Assembly: GCF_000190695.1 (NCBI RefSeq)
Contig: NZ_GL870929.1
Coordinates: forward strand, 895,976 to 959,975
DNA from: Kingella denitrificans ATCC 33394
GTDB taxonomy: Bacteria > Pseudomonadota > Gammaproteobacteria > Burkholderiales > Neisseriaceae
DNA length: 64,000 nucleotides
Direction: 5' to 3'
How positions within the stretch are numbered: the first letter of the stretch is position 1; each line of letters opens with the position of its first letter. Of the stretch, positions 1-7,476 are shown one piece after another. Position numbers and translations under genes: made by a program. The notes beneath the pieces were generated by a model. It was not told where the DNA came from, searched no databases, and was given only the letters and a program-made list of their open reading frames with translations.

Positions 1-652
1 ACGTGTGGCGTTTGTTGTTCGAATCGAACGGCGAATAACGCACCAGACGGTGCACGCCGGTTTCGGTACGCAGCAGGCCGTAGGCATATTCGCCTTCCAA
101 ACGGATGGTGGCGTTGTTGATGCCGGCAATTTCGCCGTCGTCCTGTTCCACCACTTCCACTTTGAAGCCTTTGCGCTCGGCATAGCGCAGATACATCCGC
201 AGCAGCATGCCTGCCCAGTCTTCGGCTTCCGTGCCGCCCGCGCCTGCGGTGATGTCGATAAAGCAGTTGTTCGGGTCGGCAGGCTGGTTGAACATGCGCT
301 TGAATTCCAAATCCGCCATTTGTTTTTCCAGCCCGGCCACATCGGCAACGATGGCGGCAAAACCGTCTTCGTCATTCTCTTCCACCACCATGTCGATGAG
401 TTCGCGGTTGTCGGCAATGCCGTTTTCGATGTTTTCCAACGTCAATACGATGCCTTCCAACAGTTTGCGTTCTTTGCCGATGTCTTGGGCGCGCTTGGGG
501 TCGTTCCACAGCTCCGGGTCTTCTGACAGGCCGACCACTTCTTCCAAGCGTTCTTTTTTGCCTTGGTAATCCATATAGGCGCGGATATCGGTGTTGCGTT
601 GCGCCAGGTCGTCCAGCTGGTTGTTCAGTTGGTTGATTTGTTCGGGTTGCAT
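1..652 (-). CDS. prfB: Peptide chain release factor 2, partial (3' end outside window)
   Basis: RF2 recognises UGA and UAA stop codons in the ribosomal A site and triggers peptide release. The first 217 codons are present, read from an ATG at 652. The coiled N-terminal domain (YQGKKERLEEV near residue 34) is followed by the family blocks AGAGGTEAEDW and LLRTETGVHRLVR. The GGQ catalytic loop lies beyond base 1. Many bacteria encode RF2 with a programmed +1 frameshift at an early in-frame UGA. Here the corresponding codons read straight through (RAYMDYQGKK) with no stop, so the autoregulatory frameshift is absent. The call is secure; only the C-terminal half is unseen. Confidence 0.95.
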   Translation of the reverse strand, partial: MQPEQINQLNNQLDDLAQRNTDIRAYMDYQGKKERLEEVVGLSEDPELWNDPKRAQDIGKERKLLEGIVLTLENIENGIADNRELIDMVVEENDEDGFAAIVADVAGLEKQMADLEFKRMFNQPADPNNCFIDITAGAGGTEAEDWAGMLLRMYLRYAERKGFKVEVVEQDDGEIAGINNATIRLEGEYAYGLLRTETGVHRLVRYSPFDSNNKRHT

Positions 653-705
653 ATAGTTTCCTAAATTTTTCAATTAATTATTCTTATGCGGCGGTGTTTT
701 TTAAA

Positions 706-739
706 GTGCAGGCTGCTTTTCGGTTCAGGCAGCCTGCAC
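706..739 (-). terminator. DUS-derived hairpin after the HAD gene
   Basis: Two oppositely oriented copies of GCAGCCTGCAC form an 11-bp stem with a short loop. It lies just past the HAD gene stop and before prfB. The T-tract on the minus transcript is short (TTT), so termination may be weak. Confidence 0.5.
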
Positions 740-750
740 GTTACCGATGA

Positions 751-1206
751 TTAAAGTGCAGGCTGCTTTTTCTGCCGGCGGATGCACTCTGCCAAAGCGG
801 GCAAATCGCGTTGCATCAAACCCGTGCCGGCGGTGCAGAAGAAGACTTTGCCGACATGGCGGTCAAAATAGCTGCGGCAGTCGTCCAGTGCCAGCCACGG
901 CTCGTGTTCGCACAGATGGTCTTCCAGATAGCACAAAATTTCCTGTTCGCGCTCGGCAATAGGCGATGTGGCGACATATTCGGGCGTTTTGCCGACAATG
1001 CGGCCGTGGAAATCGGCGGAAAACGGCGCGCGGAGTTCTTCCAAGCTGCGGTTATGCCGCCAAGTGGACGAGACGACGAATTGGATGTCGGCAAATTCCG
1101 GCTGCCGGAAAAACGGCTCGAACACGGAAAGCTGGCTGAACATTTGCTCGGCGCGGAATGCGTGGGCGGAGTGCAGCACGCCGTCGAAATCTAAAAAAAT
1201 CAGCAT
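751..1206 (-). CDS. HAD-domain protein (Swiss-army-knife RNA repair-like HAD)
   Basis: A 151-residue protein starting at MLIFLDFDGVLHS. The N-terminal DFDGV is HAD motif I with its nucleophilic Asp. FVVSSTWRH resembles motif II (Ser) and WLALDD resembles motif IV (acidic pair), the pattern of the small HAD family found in RNA-repair and phosphatase proteins. Substrate is unknown. The start at 1206 is chosen because it sits directly before the HAD strand; a longer reading to 1263 would overlap rlmH. The last residues (KKQPAL, then stop) are encoded by a DUS, so the uptake sequence supplies the natural C-terminus. It is the last gene of the rsfS-TPR-rlmH run. Confidence 0.75.
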   Translation of the reverse strand: MLIFLDFDGVLHSAHAFRAEQMFSQLSVFEPFFRQPEFADIQFVVSSTWRHNRSLEELRAPFSADFHGRIVGKTPEYVATSPIAEREQEILCYLEDHLCEHEPWLALDDCRSYFDRHVGKVFFCTAGTGLMQRDLPALAECIRRQKKQPAL

Positions 1207-1219
1207 GGTGATGCGGCGT

Positions 1220-1690
1220 TTATTCGCGGTGATAAGGGTGGTTCTGCAAAATGGAGACGGCACGGTACAGTTGTTCGGTCAGCAGCACGCGCACCATGCC
1301 GTGCGGCAGCGTCAGGCTGGAGAGGCGCAACATCAGCCGCGCTTTCTGTTTGAGCGCGTCGGTCATGCCGTCCGCCCCGCCAATGACAAAGCAAACGTGT
1401 TCGCCGTCCTGCTGCCAGCGCTGCATATATTGCGCCAGTTCTACCGATGTGGGTGCTTTACCACGTTCGTCCAGCACCACCAGAAAGGCGTTGTCCGGCA
1501 GGGCTTCCAAAATACGTTTTTCTTCAGCGGCCATGCCTTGTGCGGCATTCACGCCGGCGCCGCGTTTTTCGGGTTTGATTTCTTTGAGCGTGTATTGCAC
1601 GTCGCGGCCAAAGCGTTTGGCATATTCCTGCACGGCTTCGTCCACCCAGTGCGGCATTTTGTTGCCCACGGCCAATACGGTGATATTCAT
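1220..1690 (-). CDS. rlmH: 23S rRNA (pseudouridine1915-N3)-methyltransferase RlmH
   Basis: A 156-residue SPOUT methyltransferase that methylates pseudouridine 1915 in helix 69 of 23S rRNA in assembled 70S ribosomes. Family features are visible throughout: N-terminal VGNKMPHWVDEAVQEYAKR, the knot region LDERGKAPTSVELAQ, the SAM-binding FVIGGADGMTD, and the C-terminal LTEQLYRAVSILQNHPYHRE. Length is normal (about 155). It lies 6 bases after the TPR gene and downstream of rsfS, the usual nadD-rsfS-rlmH order with one gene inserted. Certain call. Confidence 0.97.
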   Translation of the reverse strand: MNITVLAVGNKMPHWVDEAVQEYAKRFGRDVQYTLKEIKPEKRGAGVNAAQGMAAEEKRILEALPDNAFLVVLDERGKAPTSVELAQYMQRWQQDGEHVCFVIGGADGMTDALKQKARLMLRLSSLTLPHGMVRVLLTEQLYRAVSILQNHPYHRE

Positions 1691-1696
1691 TCGGCT

Positions 1697-2659
1697 TTAT
1701 TCTTCTCGGTGCAGCTGCTGCACCCAATAGGTGATTTGGCGGAGGATATAAGTGCTGGCGGGATGCTCTTCGTCATAGCTTTTCAGGCAGACGAACAGGG
1801 CTTTGCCATAAGCGGACAAGGCGACTTCGATTTGCCCTTGAGCGGCACAGTGTTCCGCCGTGAGCAGCCAGAAATCGAGCCACAACGGATGCATTTCGCC
1901 CACACAGTCGCGCAAAATGCGCTCGGCTTCGGCCAAATGTGCCTGCGCTTCGCCGTATTGCCGCTGCATATCGCAACATTCGGCCAGCCGCCATTGCGCC
2001 ACGGCCACATACGGGTGCAGGCTGCCCAGTTGTTCGCGTAAAACCGCATCGGTGCTGCGCAAAACGGATTGCGCTTCGGCAACATAGCCCTGCTTGGCGT
2101 ATTGTTCGGCAATTTGGGTGTAGGTATAGGCGGTTTCCGCGTGGTGCATACCGTGCAGGCGTTCGAACATGGCGGCGGCCTGCTCCAACAGCGGCAGTGC
2201 TTCCCCAAGGGTTGCAGGCTGCATGGCATTGATGTTGCCCTGCAAACGCAAGGTGTGGGCAATATCGTCGTGGTCGGCGTGTTCGCCATAATATTGGCAT
2301 TGTGTCGAATACACTTCGGCGGCCTGCTCGGCGGCCTGCTGCCATTTCCCTTGGCGGCACAAGGCTCTGGCGTAATAAAACTGTGCTTTCAGCGCTTCGG
2401 TGGGTGCATCGGCGCGGTGGCGGCGGAACAGTTGGGCGCTTTGGCGCATCAGGGTTTCAAACGAGGCGTATTCGCCTTGCGCTTCGTGCCACAAGCCCAA
2501 GTTCATCAGGCAGCCTGCACTTTCCCGACTGTTGTCGCCATATTGTGCCTGCACTTGGCGATAAGTCTGCATGACGGCTTCTTTGGCTTCGTCCAAACGA
2601 TATGCCGAAATCAGGCGGCGTTCATGCTGCCATTGCGCTGAAAGTTCCGTAGTGTCCAT
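1697..2659 (-). CDS. Tetratricopeptide repeat protein
   Basis: A 320-residue cytoplasmic protein without signal peptide or membrane segment. It is built almost wholly of TPR-like helical pairs, for example AGCLMNLGLWHEAQGEY, IAHTLRLQGNINAMQ, TAYTYTQIAEQYAKQGY and VAVAQWRLAECCDMQRQY, spaced at 40-44 residues as in kinesin-light-chain-type TPRs. Such domains bind protein partners; no enzymatic motif is seen. It is inserted between rsfS (15 bases upstream) and rlmH (6 bases downstream), so it is probably co-transcribed with ribosome-maturation genes. A direct role in that process is only inferred from position. Confidence 0.8.
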   Translation of the reverse strand: MDTTELSAQWQHERRLISAYRLDEAKEAVMQTYRQVQAQYGDNSRESAGCLMNLGLWHEAQGEYASFETLMRQSAQLFRRHRADAPTEALKAQFYYARALCRQGKWQQAAEQAAEVYSTQCQYYGEHADHDDIAHTLRLQGNINAMQPATLGEALPLLEQAAAMFERLHGMHHAETAYTYTQIAEQYAKQGYVAEAQSVLRSTDAVLREQLGSLHPYVAVAQWRLAECCDMQRQYGEAQAHLAEAERILRDCVGEMHPLWLDFWLLTAEHCAAQGQIEVALSAYGKALFVCLKSYDEEHPASTYILRQITYWVQQLHREE

Positions 2660-2674
2660 TGTCCGCGTTGCGCA

Positions 2675-3070
2675 TCAGTTGTCGGCGGCGTGCCAGGGCT
2701 TGGTGGCGCCTGCGTGGAAAGACGGTTTTTCGCCGCCCCACAAGGCTTCGATGTCGTAAAAATCGCGCACGGCGGGCAGCATCACATGAACCACCAATTC
2801 ATCGGCATCCACCAGCGCCCATTCGCCGCTGTCCTGGCCTTCGCTGCTCAAAATGGCGAAACCGGCTTCTTTCAAATCCACGGCCACATTGTTGGCCAAG
2901 GCTTTCACTTGGCGCGTGCTGTCGCCGCTGGCAATAATCATGCGCGAAAACAGCGAGGTTTTTTCGCTGGTATCCAAGACGATAATGTCTTTGGCCTTCA
3001 CGTCTTCCAATGCGTTCACGGCAATATCGACCATTTTCTGTATGGCCTGCAATTCTTGTTCAGTCATCAT
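2675..3070 (-). CDS. rsfS: Ribosome silencing factor RsfS
   Basis: A 131-residue RsfS/Iojap protein that binds uL14 on the large subunit and blocks subunit joining when nutrients are scarce. Diagnostic segments are DIIVLDTSEKTSLFSRMII, SGDSTRQVKALANNV, and GEWALVDADELVVHVMLP followed by FYDIEALW. Two adjacent ATG codons (3070 and 3067) are possible starts. nadD lies upstream as usual, but a Correia-like element and two tandem DUS separate them by about 200 bases, so the nadD-rsfS operon may be interrupted. Confidence 0.95.
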   Translation of the reverse strand: MMTEQELQAIQKMVDIAVNALEDVKAKDIIVLDTSEKTSLFSRMIIASGDSTRQVKALANNVAVDLKEAGFAILSSEGQDSGEWALVDADELVVHVMLPAVRDFYDIEALWGGEKPSFHAGATKPWHAADN

Positions 3071-3173
3071 TATTCGTTAAACTTTTGAGAAAATGGCGCA
3101 TTATAGCGTATTTATATCAAAGCAGCCTGCACTTTGTTGCGGCGGGGAACGAAAAGCAGCCTGCACCTTTATT

Positions 3174-3278
3174 TATAGTGGATTAAAATAAAAATGAGAC
3201 AAGGCGGCGAACCGCAAGGCATACAAATAGTACGTCAAGGCGAGCCAACGCCGTATTCATTGCAATTTTAATCCACTA
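3174..3278. repeat. Correia-like element (CREE) of about 105 bp
   Basis: The left end TATAGTGGATTAAAAT and right end ATTTTAATCCACTA are inverted repeats of the Correia/NEMIS type. The interior is a GC-rich palindromic sequence with TAGTACGTCAAGG. Length matches the short class known in Neisseria (about 105 bp). The right end overlaps the 3' end of nadD and supplies its last codons and stop. A near-identical copy lies at 42676-42781. Confidence 0.8.
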
Positions 3279-3891
3279 CCCGATACAGCCCGTGTTGCAG
3301 GATATACTGGCGCACGGCGGACGGCACATCGCCCGATATATCTGCGCCCGCCTGAATTTTCCGCCGTATTTCGGTGGAGCTGACTGCCATTTCCGGCGCA
3401 TTCAGAAAGTGCAGGCTGCCTGCTTTGAGCGCATCGGCCGCATAATCCTGCAACACCGCAGGCAGCTGCCGCAACGACTGCCCCGGCCGCGCCGCCACAG
3501 CTATCGACACCTGCCGCACTAAAGCCTGCCAGTGTTTCCATGTGTGCAGCGTCATAAAGCTATCCATGCCCATCAGCCACCACCATTGTGCATTAGGATA
3601 AATCTGTTTGAAAATCTGAACGGTATCAATGGTATAGGTTTTCCCTTCGCGCACCAAATCCACATCGCTGGCCGCAAAACGCGCGTCCAACTCCGTGACG
3701 CATTGCACCATCTGCCAGCGGTGCTCCCTGCCCACATCGGCATGGGCTTTATGGTACGGATTGCCCGCCGGCACAAACAGCACGCTGTCCAACGCCAATT
3801 CGTCGGCAAAGGCGCGCGCCATCGCAACATGGCCGCAGTGCAGCGGATTGAAGCTGCCGCCGAAGAGTCCGATTTTCTGCATTCGATTCAT
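3268..3891 (-). CDS. nadD: Nicotinate-nucleotide adenylyltransferase
   Basis: A 207-residue enzyme joining nicotinate mononucleotide and ATP to form deamido-NAD in NAD synthesis. GLFGGSFNPLHCGH is the nucleotidyltransferase (T/H)xGH signature with the preceding GSFNP, and SSTEIRRKI near residue 170 is the ISxTxxR motif. The start at 3891 (MNRMQK) has an alternative at 3882 (MQK); neither has a strong ribosome site. The last codons (VVD, TAA) come from the end of a Correia-like repeat, so the native C-terminus may have been replaced by the insertion. Overall length remains normal, so function is expected. Confidence 0.93.
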   Translation of the reverse strand: MNRMQKIGLFGGSFNPLHCGHVAMARAFADELALDSVLFVPAGNPYHKAHADVGREHRWQMVQCVTELDARFAASDVDLVREGKTYTIDTVQIFKQIYPNAQWWWLMGMDSFMTLHTWKHWQALVRQVSIAVAARPGQSLRQLPAVLQDYAADALKAGSLHFLNAPEMAVSSTEIRRKIQAGADISGDVPSAVRQYILQHGLYRVVD

Positions 3892-3949
3892 TTCATTGTC
3901 AAAAAAGAAAAAATAAGCCGAACCAAGTTCAGCTTATCGGGAATCCTGC

Positions 3950-4909
3950 TTATTTTTCCACAAACTGGCCATACGCCATAATGCGGTCGAAGCGGCGTGT
4001 CAGCAATTCGTCCACCGGCATGTCCTGCGCGGTACGCAACTGCTCTTCCAGCACTGCTTTCAGGCGTTTCATCAGTTCGGGATAATCGCGGTGCGCGCCG
4101 CCCAAGGGCTCTTCAATCACTTTGTCCACCAGATTGAGTTTTTGCAATCGGTCTGCGGTGATGCCCAACGCGGCGGCGGCATCGGCGGCTTTTTCGGCAG
4201 TTTTCCACAGAATCGATGCGCAGCCTTCGGGCGAAATCACCGAATAAGTGGAATATTGCAGCATGTTCACATAATCGCCCACCGCAATCGCCAGCGCGCC
4301 GCCGGAGCCGCCTTCGCCAATCACGGTGCAGATAACGGGCACGCGCAGTTTGGTCAGTTCGTACAGGTTTTTGCCGATGGCTTCGGACTGGTTGCGCTCT
4401 TCCGCGCCAATGCCGGGGTATGCGCCCGGGGTATCGACAAACGTGAGCACGGGCAGGCGGAATTTTTCCGCCAAGTGCATCAGCCGCAGGGCTTTGCGGT
4501 AGCCTTCGGGGCGCGGCATACCGAAATTGCGGCGGATTTTTTCTTTGGTATCGCGCCCTTTTTGATGGCCGATTACCACCACGCTTTGCCCGTTAAAGCG
4601 CGCCAAACCGCCCACGATGGCGTGGTCGTCGCCGTAATGGCGGTCGCCGTGCAGTTCTTGGAAATCGGTACACAACGCGGCAATATAGTCCAGCGTGTAC
4701 GGCCGCTGCGGATGGCGGGAAATTTGCGAAATCTGTGCGGGTGTGAGCTTGTTGAAAATGGATTTGGTCAAATCCATGCTTTTTTTCTGCAAACGGGCAA
4801 TCTCATCGGAAATATCGACCGCCGAATCGTCATGCACCAGGCGCAACTCTTCGATTTTATTGTTTAATTCCGCAATGGGCTGTTCAAAATCCAAAAAAAT
4901 AGGTTTCAT
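3950..4909 (-). CDS. accA: Acetyl-CoA carboxylase carboxyltransferase subunit alpha
   Basis: A 319-residue subunit of the carboxyltransferase that moves CO2 from carboxybiotin to acetyl-CoA, the first step of fatty acid synthesis. N-terminal FLDFEQPIAELNNKIEELR is typical, followed by DRHYGDDHAIVGGLARFNG, RNFGMPRPEGYRKALRLM, DTPGAYPGIGAEERNQSEAI and GEGGSGGALAIAVGD. Length matches the family. accB and accC lie about 24 kb away, and accD is not in the window. It reads 58 bases upstream of nadD in the same direction. Confidence 0.97.
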   Translation of the reverse strand: MKPIFLDFEQPIAELNNKIEELRLVHDDSAVDISDEIARLQKKSMDLTKSIFNKLTPAQISQISRHPQRPYTLDYIAALCTDFQELHGDRHYGDDHAIVGGLARFNGQSVVVIGHQKGRDTKEKIRRNFGMPRPEGYRKALRLMHLAEKFRLPVLTFVDTPGAYPGIGAEERNQSEAIGKNLYELTKLRVPVICTVIGEGGSGGALAIAVGDYVNMLQYSTYSVISPEGCASILWKTAEKAADAAAALGITADRLQKLNLVDKVIEEPLGGAHRDYPELMKRLKAVLEEQLRTAQDMPVDELLTRRFDRIMAYGQFVEK

Positions 4910-5099
4910 AAAAATCTCGCAACGGTTCGGATAGGCGGATTATAACGCCTTATGCCGTATTTGGGTAATCACTCTATAAACATGTGCAGGCTGCCGCCCT
5001 ATTGCCCTGCCCGACAATGGGGGCTATCATACGCCGCTTGCCCGTGTGCCGCACGGTTTCAGGCAAAAGCAGCCTGCACTTTCTATTGATATACGCACC

Positions 5100-5909
5100 A
5101 TGAATGCCAACAACTCCAAACCCATCGGCGTTTTCGATTCCGGCGTGGGCGGCCTCACCGTCGTCCGCGCGCTGATGGAGCGCCTGCCCAATGAAAACAT
5201 CGTTTATTTCGGCGACACCGCGCGCGTGCCTTACGGCGTGAAATCGCGCAACACGATTGAAGATTTCTCGCTGCAAATTGTCGATTTCCTGCTGCAAAAC
5301 CAAGTCAAAGCCCTGGTGATTGCCTGCAATACGATTGCCGCCGTTGCCGGAGCAAAAGTGCAGCAAATGGCCGGCAACATGCCCGTGCTGAGCGTGATTG
5401 AAGCCGGGGCGCAGGCTGCATTGGCCACCACGCGCAACAACCACATCGGCGTTATCGCCACCAACACCACAGTGAACAGCAATGCCTATGCCCGCGCCAT
5501 CCACGCCCACAATCCCGACACGCGCATCCTGTCGCAAGCCGCGCCGCTGCTCGTGCCGCTGGTGGAAGAAGGCTGGCTCGACCATGAAGTAACGCGGCTG
5601 ACGGTGCGCGAATACCTGAAACCGCTTTTGGCCGACAAAATCGACACCTTGATTTTGGGCTGCACGCACTATCCGCTGCTCAAACCGCTCATCCGGCAGG
5701 AAGCGCCGCACATCGAACTGGTCGATTCGTCCACCACCACCGCCGAAGCCACCGCGCAGGCACTGGCCGCCGCGCAACTGCTCAACACGCAGCCCTGCAC
5801 GCCCGACTACCGTTTCTACGTGTCCGACATCCCGCTGCGCTTCCAAACCATCGGTGAACGCTTTCTGGGCCGCAGTCTGGAACAGATTGAAATGATGCGG
5901 CTGGGCTGA
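5100..5909 (+). CDS. murI: Glutamate racemase
   Basis: A 269-residue racemase making D-glutamate for peptidoglycan. The catalytic cysteines are in VIACNTIAA and LGCTHYPLL, and GVFDSGVGGLTV is the N-terminal signature. The start at 5100 (MNANNSKPIG) is preferred over an upstream ATG at 5046, because the extra residues are encoded by a DUS (KQPAL). Two genes meet head to head here: accA runs leftward from 4909 and murI rightward, so their promoters lie within 4910-5099. Confidence 0.96.
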   Translation: MNANNSKPIGVFDSGVGGLTVVRALMERLPNENIVYFGDTARVPYGVKSRNTIEDFSLQIVDFLLQNQVKALVIACNTIAAVAGAKVQQMAGNMPVLSVIEAGAQAALATTRNNHIGVIATNTTVNSNAYARAIHAHNPDTRILSQAAPLLVPLVEEGWLDHEVTRLTVREYLKPLLADKIDTLILGCTHYPLLKPLIRQEAPHIELVDSSTTTAEATAQALAAAQLLNTQPCTPDYRFYVSDIPLRFQTIGERFLGRSLEQIEMMRLG

Positions 5910-5930
5910 CCGGGCAACGCCTGCGCTTCA

Positions 5931-5986
5931 ATGTGCAGGCTGCTTTTTCGGCAGCCGAATCTGCTTGCAAAAAGCAGCCTGCACAT
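5931..5986. terminator. DUS-pair hairpin after murI
   Basis: ATGTGCAGGCTGCTTTTT faces its inverted copy ending in CCTGCACAT. It forms a stem of about 15 bp, 20 bases past the murI stop. Confidence 0.6.
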
Positions 5987-6060
5987 TTAAAATCCGATAC
6001 GATTCTATGGCTTACATAGAATTACATCCCTCACGATTCATCACTGCAAAGGAAATCGAT

Positions 6061-6363
6061 ATGTTCGTCAAAACCCTTGTCACCATCGCCCTGATGGCCG
6101 CACCGCTGGCCGCACAGGCACACGGCCACCACCATTCCAAACCGCTGGCATTTGAAGAGCTGCCGCAAAACTGCCAAGCGCACTTCAAACGCGCCGAAGC
6201 CTGCTACGCCAAAGCCAGCGGCCCAACCGCCGAATTCCACCGCGGCAACACCAAAACCCTGCTCGATGCCATGCCTGCCGCCACACCGCAGCAACGCGAG
6301 CAATTATGTGCCATCGCCGACCGCGAATTTGCCGCCAAAGCCAAAGCGCTGCATTGCGAATAA
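6061..6363 (+). CDS. Small secreted/periplasmic protein, unknown function
   Basis: A 100-residue protein with a clear signal peptide (VKTLVTIALMAAPLAAQA, cleavage near residue 19) and then a His-rich stretch (HGHHHSKP). The mature part has three cysteines (LPQNCQAHF, AEACYAK, QLCAIA), a fourth near the end (LHCE), and is helical. The pairing suggests disulfides in the periplasm. It resembles short periplasmic proteins of Neisseria and Pasteurellaceae with unknown-function domains, but I cannot assign a family firmly. AAGGAAATCGAT before the ATG gives a plausible ribosome site. The His cluster could bind metal (inference only). Confidence 0.75.
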   Translation: MFVKTLVTIALMAAPLAAQAHGHHHSKPLAFEELPQNCQAHFKRAEACYAKASGPTAEFHRGNTKTLLDAMPAATPQQREQLCAIADREFAAKAKALHCE

Positions 6364-6385
6364 GCCAAGCCGGTCAATATAAATT

Positions 6386-6433
6386 AAAGTGCAGGCTGCT
6401 TTTGAAGATCATCCAAAAGCAGCCTGCACTTTT
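6386..6433. terminator. Bidirectional DUS-pair terminator
   Basis: AAAGTGCAGGCTGCTTTT and its perfect inverted copy form an 18-bp stem between the convergent small secreted gene and iscA. There are T-runs on both strands. Confidence 0.75.
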
Positions 6434-6446
6434 ATTGTATTTCGAA

Positions 6447-6767
6447 TCAAACGTGGAAGCTTTCGCCGCAGCCGCAGCTTTCCTTCACGTTCGGGTTTTC
6501 AAATTTAAAGCCTTCCTGCAAACCGTCTTTGGCATAGTCCACCTGCGTGCCGTCCAAGTAAACCAAACTTTTCGGGTCCACAAACACTTTCACGCCGTCC
6601 TGCTCGAACACTTGGTCTTCGGGCTGGATGTCGTCCACAAATTCCAGCGTGTAGGCCATGCCGGAGCAGCCGCTGGTTTTCACGCCGATGCGGATGCCTT
6701 CGCCTTTGCCGCGTTTGGCGATGAAATTGCGGATGTGGTCGGCGGCATTTGAGGTAATCGTAATCAT
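6447..6767 (-). CDS. iscA: Iron-sulfur cluster assembly protein IscA
   Basis: A 106-residue A-type carrier that accepts Fe-S clusters from IscU and passes them to target enzymes. The three ligand cysteines are in TSGCSGMAY and in the C-terminal CGCGESFHV. The GTQVDYAKDGLQEGFKFENPN segment places it with IscA rather than ErpA or SufA. It is the last isc gene of the region, about 4 kb downstream of iscU, separated by genes not known to act in Fe-S assembly. Confidence 0.93.
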   Translation of the reverse strand: MITITSNAADHIRNFIAKRGKGEGIRIGVKTSGCSGMAYTLEFVDDIQPEDQVFEQDGVKVFVDPKSLVYLDGTQVDYAKDGLQEGFKFENPNVKESCGCGESFHV

Positions 6768-6848
6768 GGTGTTTTCCTCGTGATGATGAATGAAGTTACG
6801 GGTAGGTGCAGGCTGCTTTTGGAGGGCGTCGGCCTGCGGTTTATGCGT

Positions 6849-7106
6849 TTACAGGCTGGTAAAGAATGCCACAATGCCCAGTACCACGCCAGGTACGTTG
6901 GCAACGATAATCGGCCAGTTGCGCGGTTTTAAAAACAGGCCGTATGCCACCCACAGCGTGCAGTTCACGGCGGCGGCAAGCGGCTGCCACGGCGAGCCTT
7001 TCGCGCCGGCCAGATTGGCTTGGATTTGCGGGATATAGGCCACATACATGCACACGGCGGTGATGGTGGCGACAACGGATAGGATTTTAATGGATTTTTC
7101 GTTCAT
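6849..7106 (-). CDS. SemiSWEET-family transporter
   Basis: An 85-residue membrane protein with three predicted helices (KILSVVATITAVCMYVAYIP, WQPLAAAVNCTLWVAYGLFL, WPIIVANVPGVVLGIVAFF). This is the single triple-helix bundle of bacterial SemiSWEETs, which work as dimers to move sugars. The conserved PQI of helix 1 and the Asn in VNCTLWVAYG are present. The start at 7106 is set by MNEKSIK with AAAGGAAAAATC upstream. Its position between iscA and a HhH protein gives no hint of substrate. Confidence 0.88.
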   Translation of the reverse strand: MNEKSIKILSVVATITAVCMYVAYIPQIQANLAGAKGSPWQPLAAAVNCTLWVAYGLFLKPRNWPIIVANVPGVVLGIVAFFTSL

Positions 7107-7179
7107 GATTTTTCCTTTCGAGGATAGTTTAAATTTGAATGATAACAGGTTTTGACAGTGCAGGCTGCTTTCGGCGCAT

Positions 7180-7419
7180 TCAGGCTGCCTGCCGCCGCTT
7201 TGCCCAATCCACGGCAGCCTGCATGGCGGCGCGTGCCTGCGGGCTGTTTTTCCAGCAGGTGCTGCCGGTGAGCGCCGCGCCCTGTTGCAGCATATCGTCC
7301 ACATCGGCGACGGCGAGCTTGGCCACGTCGTCCAAGCCCATTTGTTGCAGGCGTTGCAGCACGGTTTTGCCGATGCCTTTTTCGGCGAGCAGTGATTGGG
7401 TTTCTTCTTGGCTGAACAT
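7180..7419 (-). CDS. Small helix-hairpin-helix protein
   Basis: A 79-residue protein with a HhH-like segment (AEKGIGKTVLQRLQQMGLDDVAKLAVADVD), the fold used for sequence-independent DNA contact or as a dimer surface. A second helix region follows (ARAAMQAAVDWAKRRQAA). GGAGCAAACCT before the ATG is a good ribosome site. No catalytic motif is seen. The function is unknown; DNA binding is inferred from the fold alone. Confidence 0.7.
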   Translation of the reverse strand: MFSQEETQSLLAEKGIGKTVLQRLQQMGLDDVAKLAVADVDDMLQQGAALTGSTCWKNSPQARAAMQAAVDWAKRRQAA

Positions 7420-7476
7420 AGGTTTGCTCCTTATTCGTGTTTCGCAGGGCTTGGGGTGCAGGCTGCCTGCAACGGC

